Source: Streptomyces sp. DT2A-34 (lineage in GTDB: Bacteria > Actinomycetota > Actinomycetes > Streptomycetales > Streptomycetaceae). From it: a stretch of DNA of 64,000 nt. Shown here one piece after another: positions 60,190 to 64,000 of the stretch. The stretch's first letter is position 1. Each line of letters opens with the position of its first letter. The stretch spans positions 3,266,001-3,330,000 of the forward strand of contig NZ_JASTWJ010000001.1 of assembly GCF_030499515.1 (NCBI RefSeq), given 5' to 3'. A program made the translations under genes and the position numbers. Under the pieces are notes generated by a model. That model saw nothing but the letters and a program-made list of their open reading frames with translations, did not search any database and was not told the DNA's origin.

Positions 60190-61029
60190 GGGGATCCTAC
60201 GTCCGCCGGGGCCGCGTCGGCCGAGGCGGCCCGGGCGGCCGGGACGCGGGCGATCAGGCGGAAGCCGTGCCGGGTCCCGCCCGCCCCCAGGGTGCCGCCC
60301 GCCTTCGCCAGGCGTTCCGCCAGGCCCGCCAGGCCGTTGCCGGGGCCGTTGCCCTGGTCGCCCGAGCCGTTGTCCTCGACGGAGAGTTCCAGGACGGGGC
60401 CGTCGAGGGTCTGGCGGCGCAGGAGTTCCACCGTGCAGCGCCGGGCACCGCTGTGGCGTACGACGTTGGTGACGGCCTCGCGCAGTGCCCAGGCCAGGGC
60501 CGTCTTGCTGGTCTCGGGGATGTCGGTGGGGTCCGGTTCGTCGGGCAGTTCCGCGATGATCCCGGCCGGTGTCAACGCGACCTTCGCGCCTGCCAGTTCG
60601 GCGGACAGGCGGGGGCGGCGGTAGCCCGACACGGCCTCCCGTACGTCGACCAGGCCTGGCGGCTGACCCGCTCGATGTCGGCGACCTGCTGGGCCGCCTT
60701 GTCGGGGTGGGCCGGGAGCATACGGCCCGCGAGTTCGCTCTTCAGCGTGATCAGCGAGAGGGAGTGGCCCAGCAGGTCGTGCAGGTCGCGGGCGAGGCGC
60801 AGGCGTTCCTCGTTGGCGGCGAGTTGGGCGACCGTGGCGCGGGCCTCGCGCAGCTCTATGGTCGTGCGGATGAGCTCGCGTACGCCGGTCATGGAGAAGC
60901 CGCCGAGAAGGGCCGGGAAGAGCAGTCCGGCCAGGAACGACGCGCCGCCGGGGACCGCGAGGGCGACCCCGGTCAGCAGGGCGGACACGGCCGGGATGGT
61001 CCAGCGGGCGAGGGCGAACGGCAGGCGGC
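60190..61029 (-). pseudogene. Histidine kinase remnant, truncated and frameshifted
   Basis: Retains membrane segments (TIPAVSALLTGVALAVPGG, LAGLLFPALLGGF), the DHp motif RLARDLHDLLGHSLS and a HATPase with AVTNVVRHSGARR and GNGLAGLAERL. The DHp and HATPase parts are in different frames, one base apart at about 60655 (GGCCTGG where GGCCCTGG would restore the frame). The N-terminus is missing and fused to the ABC ATPase remnant. The stop normally shared with the regulator is also lost. Confidence 0.85.
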
Positions 61030-61308
61030 GACGGTCACCTCGTCCATCAGCCCGCCGCTCTGCAGCATGGCGCCCTCCCGCCCGGCGACGATGGCCTCGC
61101 GCGGGCTGGTGTCGAAGACGCGGACCGTGCCACTGTCGGGCTGCTTGAGCCCGAGCAGCAGGTCGAGCGTGGTCGACTTGCCGGCGCCGTTGGGCCCCCG
61201 CAGGGCCACCGTCTCCCCCGGGTACAGCGCGAGTGTCAGCCCGTCGACGGCACGGACCTTCCCGTAGCTCTTGCTCACCTGTTCGAATGCGACCACTGTC
61301 GTCGTCAT
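61030..61308 (-). pseudogene. 5' fragment of an ABC transporter ATP-binding protein
   Basis: The first ~93 codons are normal (MTTTVVAFEQVSKSYGK, Walker A GPNGAGKSTT, Q-loop MLQSGGL) and end at MDEVTV, after which the sequence becomes kinase in another frame. Signature and Walker B are gone, and the permease usually next to this ATPase is absent. Confidence 0.85.
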
Positions 61309-61387
61309 GTGATCCAGAGTGGCCCGCGGGCCCCTTCACCCGGCAGTGTCGGTGATCCTGACTGCCGGATGACAGATGTCATACGAC

Positions 61388-61430
61388 GACCAGGGGGCAC
61401 CCGGCGGCGTGTGCCGGGTGCCCCCTGGTC
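61388..61430 (-). terminator. Terminator after the PG_binding_4 gene
   Basis: 18-bp perfect stem (left arm 61388-61405, right arm 61413-61430, core CAGGGGGCACCCGG) with a 7-base loop. Confidence 0.85.
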
Positions 61431-61442
61431 CGAGCGGTACCG

Positions 61443-63869
61443 CTAGCTCGGGTTGGTGTCGATGGTGACGGTGCGCTCCGCCGCTGTCTTGCCGCGCAGG
61501 GCCTTGCGCAGGGCGGAGGCGACGTCCTGCGGCAGGACGTCACGCTTGCCGCTCGCGCCGTTGATCTGCACGCCGTCGAAGGTGGCGCCGTACGCCTCCT
61601 TGAGCGCCTTGAGGTCGTACGTGTCCACGAGCTTGCCGTCGACGGCCTCGACGCCGAGGATCTTCGGCAGGGACAGGGAGCCGAACGGGATGCTGTGCGC
61701 GGCGTCCGTCTGGACCGTGACCTTGGTGGCCATCGCCGGCTCGGCGAACTCCTTCATGAACCGGTCGACCTCGGCGTTGGTCACCGTCGGCTGCTGGGTG
61801 GTCGTCGCGACCTGCACCGGGGAGGAGGTGCCCGTCTCCACCTGGGTGCGGTACGCCTCCTCGACCGCCGTGGTCGACTTGGCGACGTCGATGCCCTTGC
61901 CGGCCTTGCCGTACACGGCGACCGCCTTGCCGGTCTTGAAGGAGACCGTGCCCTCGGTCACCGAGCCGGAGCCGCCGGAGACGTCCTCCAGGGCGGCGTG
62001 CAGCTTCTCCTCGTCGATCGGCATGACCGGGTCCACGGTCCGGTGGTTGCCGAACAGGGAGCCGATGACCGAGACCGGGTTGTAGTCGCTGGTCGCGGCC
62101 GTACTGACCGTCTGCTGCATGTCGAACTGCAGCCCGGCCTTGTCCGGTTCGAGGGTGACGGTCTTGCCGCCGACCGACAGCTTCAGCGGCTTGTTGACCC
62201 GCTCGTCGAAGGCGTCGTTGAGCTTCTTGACCGCGTCGTCGCGAGTGCCGCCGCCGATGTCGACGCCGAGCACGGTGGTGCCCTTGGGCACGTCGGAGTG
62301 GTTCATCAGCAGGCCGGCGCCGTAGACGCCACCGGCGAGGACGATCACTCCGCCGACGAGCAGGGGCAGCTTGTTGCGGCCCTTCTTCTTGGGCGCGCGG
62401 GACGTCGACGCGTTCGTCGAGCCCGGCTCGGGCAGCTTCGGAGGCGTGTGCGGCGCCGGTCCGTCGGTGGCGCCCGGGCCGAAGGGACCGCTCTGGGCGC
62501 CGGAGGGTACGACGGGGATGCCGCTGGTGACGGTGTGACCGGAGACGTTGTCGGCGACACCGCCGTAGTGCGGGTTGCCGGGTTCGGGGGCCGGCTTCTG
62601 CGGGGTGAGGATCGCGGTGTCGTCGCTCAGGCCGCCGCCGGGGCCACGGCCCGGGGTGTGGGGGGCGCCGCCCGGGCCGGCGGGGCCCCCCGGGCCGCTG
62701 CCGGGAACGCCGGGGCCGGCGGGTCCGCCGGGCCGACTCGGACCGTTGGAGATGCCGGGCACACCGGAGCCACCCGGGCCGTTGGAGATGCCGGGCACAC
62801 CCGGACCAGCCGGGCCACCCGGGCCACCCGGACCGCCGGGCCCACCGCGGCCGCCCTGTCCACCGCCCGCGACCGGGGGCACGGGCGGGCCGTCGCCGGT
62901 GACCGGACCGGTCGTCGGACCTGCGGGGCCCTGCGGGCCGCCCTGGCCGCCACGGCCTTTCGGGCCGCCGAAGTCGTTCGGGCCGTTGAAGTCGTTCGGG
63001 CCGTTGAAATCGTTCGAGCCATTGAAGTCGTTGAGGCCGCCGAAGTCGGCGGAACCGTCGAAACCGCTCGGGCCGCCCTGGGCGCCGTAACCATGGGGGC
63101 CGTTCGGGCCGCCCTGGGTGCCATAGCCGTTCTGACCGTTCGGGCCGCCGTCGCCGTTCTCTGAGAAGTACGGCAGGTCGTCGCGGCGCGCCTCGCCGCC
63201 GGGGCGGGAACCATTGCCGTTGCCCAGCGGGCCCGCCGACAGTGCCTCGGTGACGTCGAAGGAACCGGTGCCTCCGCCGTGCCCGGGAGCCACCGGGCCG
63301 CCGGTCGCACCGGGGAGACCGGCGCCGTTCGTACCGCCGGGGACGCTCATCGCGCCGACGACACCACCGGGCCGCCCGGAACCGTCACCCGTCCGCGCAC
63401 CGCCGGGGGCACCGGGGCCCGAACCGCCGGGCAGACCTGCCCCGTTGGAGGGCGGGCCGCCCTGACCGCCCTTGGGCGCGCCGGACTTGCGCGGCGCGAA
63501 CCAGTCGCTCGTCTTCTCCCCCGGCTGCGCGGCGGGGTCGGCCGGGGGCTCGACGGTGCCCGTGGACATGGACGTGGCGGCGGACGGTGCCGGCGTCTCG
63601 GTCTCCGCCCTGTCCCCGGCGCCCTCGGCTTCGGCGACGGGCTTGCGCACGACGACCGGCGGAATGGGCCGCGACCCCGGGATGTTGATCCGGATCCGGG
63701 TCGTCAGCGTGGTCTCGGTCTTGCGTTCCTCCGGCTGCGCGGCCGAACGGCCCGCGCCCGTACCGCTGTCGGAAGCCATGGGGGTCCCGTACGGCGGCGT
63801 GCCCGAGGGGTATGCGGCTCCGCCGCGCCCGTTGGGCCCGGAGGACGGAGTGTCAGTTTCACGACTCAA
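61443..63869 (-). CDS. Gly-rich membrane protein with PG_binding_4 domain
   Basis: About 808 aa. N-terminal ~490 residues are Gly/Pro/Asn-rich, cytoplasmic by prediction, with NDFNGP and PGGPGGPG repeats; one membrane helix ([22 protein letters not shown]); then an extracellular region with a PG_binding_4-type motif ([37 protein letters not shown]). Often found with VanW, which is absent here. TTG 63869 ([11 protein letters not shown]) follows GGGAGAACC and is chosen over in-frame codons further upstream. Confidence 0.8.
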   Translation of the reverse strand: MSRETDTPSSGPNGRGGAAYPSGTPPYGTPMASDSGTGAGRSAAQPEERKTETTLTTRIRINIPGSRPIPPVVVRKPVAEAEGAGDRAETETPAPSAATSMSTGTVEPPADPAAQPGEKTSDWFAPRKSGAPKGGQGGPPSNGAGLPGGSGPGAPGGARTGDGSGRPGGVVGAMSVPGGTNGAGLPGATGGPVAPGHGGGTGSFDVTEALSAGPLGNGNGSRPGGEARRDDLPYFSENGDGGPNGQNGYGTQGGPNGPHGYGAQGGPSGFDGSADFGGLNDFNGSNDFNGPNDFNGPNDFGGPKGRGGQGGPQGPAGPTTGPVTGDGPPVPPVAGGGQGGRGGPGGPGGPGGPAGPGVPGISNGPGGSGVPGISNGPSRPGGPAGPGVPGSGPGGPAGPGGAPHTPGRGPGGGLSDDTAILTPQKPAPEPGNPHYGGVADNVSGHTVTSGIPVVPSGAQSGPFGPGATDGPAPHTPPKLPEPGSTNASTSRAPKKKGRNKLPLLVGGVIVLAGGVYGAGLLMNHSDVPKGTTVLGVDIGGGTRDDAVKKLNDAFDERVNKPLKLSVGGKTVTLEPDKAGLQFDMQQTVSTAATSDYNPVSVIGSLFGNHRTVDPVMPIDEEKLHAALEDVSGGSGSVTEGTVSFKTGKAVAVYGKAGKGIDVAKSTTAVEEAYRTQVETGTSSPVQVATTTQQPTVTNAEVDRFMKEFAEPAMATKVTVQTDAAHSIPFGSLSLPKILGVEAVDGKLVDTYDLKALKEAYGATFDGVQINGASGKRDVLPQDVASALRKALRGKTAAERTVTIDTNPS
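62960..63060. repeat. 18-bp coding repeats in the PG_binding_4 gene
   Basis: Consecutive GTCGTTCGGGCCGTTGAA-type units encoding N-D-F-N-G-P/S, about five copies. Confidence 0.8.
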
Positions 63870-64000
63870 GGCAGGTTCTCCCGGTTGGCTCCACCGCCTG
63901 TTCGACCTCATTGCTTCGGACGGCTCGGCGGCGCGCACCACCATACTGGCCACTTCCGGCCCGTATCCCACGACCGCCTGGGAAACCCACACGGGACTCG

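Overview
The window is high-GC actinobacterial chromosome, almost certainly Streptomyces. Evidence: third-position G/C-dominated codons, GTG/TTG starts, DUF families typical of the genus, and a gene order that follows the conserved actinobacterial blocks also known from Mycobacterium tuberculosis (adn - ATL - moeZ - DUF3152 - TetR - DUF3107 - ferritin-like - rhlE; and corA - mgtE-N - DUF1003 - mrp - tatB - htrA - rseA - sigE - O-methyltransferase, then tag - folP2 - LOG - dapE - dapC - fdx). It is mostly core chromosome; no prophage, IS element, CRISPR array, rRNA or tRNA was seen.

Layout. 0-4.1 kb: AdnA-type helicase-nuclease and a Cys-less alkyltransferase-like protein (DNA repair). 4.3-10.4 kb: a large flippase-like membrane protein and two tandem secreted tripeptidyl-peptidase-type hydrolases. 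10.5-11.7 kb: moeZ with a sigma-R-type promoter. 11.7-16.8 kb: a four-gene minus-strand group (PelF-like glycosyltransferase, multispan membrane protein, sugar-nucleotide epimerase, spherulin-4 type glycoside hydrolase) that looks like a small exopolysaccharide locus. 17.0-18.3 kb: a decayed peptide/nickel-type ABC operon that still has a short Cys-containing leader ORF in front. 18.3-24.5 kb: DUF3152 putative metalloprotease, hydrolase, TetR regulator, DUF3107 and ferritin-like protein. 24.9-34.4 kb: DEAD-box helicase with a long basic repetitive tail, hydrolase, NYN protein, a 50-aa protein with a sigma-R-type promoter, MarC, PHP phosphoesterase, DUF6758, a probably leaderless MFS pump and a SUFU-domain protein. 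34.4-40.6 kb: two magnesium-related genes (CorA-like with a long structured leader; MgtE-N/CBS without a pore), DUF1003 and Mrp. 40.7-47.7 kb: tatB, htrA, rseA, sigE and a divergent O-methyltransferase, with an ECF-type autoregulatory promoter in front of sigE. 47.8-59.5 kb: DUF3117, enoyl-CoA hydratase, tag, a DivIVA-like protein, folP2, LOG, and lysine/DAP genes dapE and dapC with a ferredoxin. 59.6-61.3 kb: a second decayed cassette (ABC transporter plus two-component system). 61.4-63.9 kb: a Gly/Pro-rich PG_binding_4 membrane protein.

How it fits together: much of the window concerns envelope integrity and stress (SigE-RseA-HtrA-TatB, CorA/MgtE, cell-wall and DAP genes, secreted peptidases, a putative exopolysaccharide) and redox or sulfur homeostasis (moeZ, two sigma-R-type promoters, Mrp, ferredoxin). 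The less ordinary signals are in the gaps. There are three families of intergenic inverted-repeat elements, each present as an oppositely oriented pair. Several promoters can be read at base resolution. Two operons have been degraded by deletions and frameshifts.
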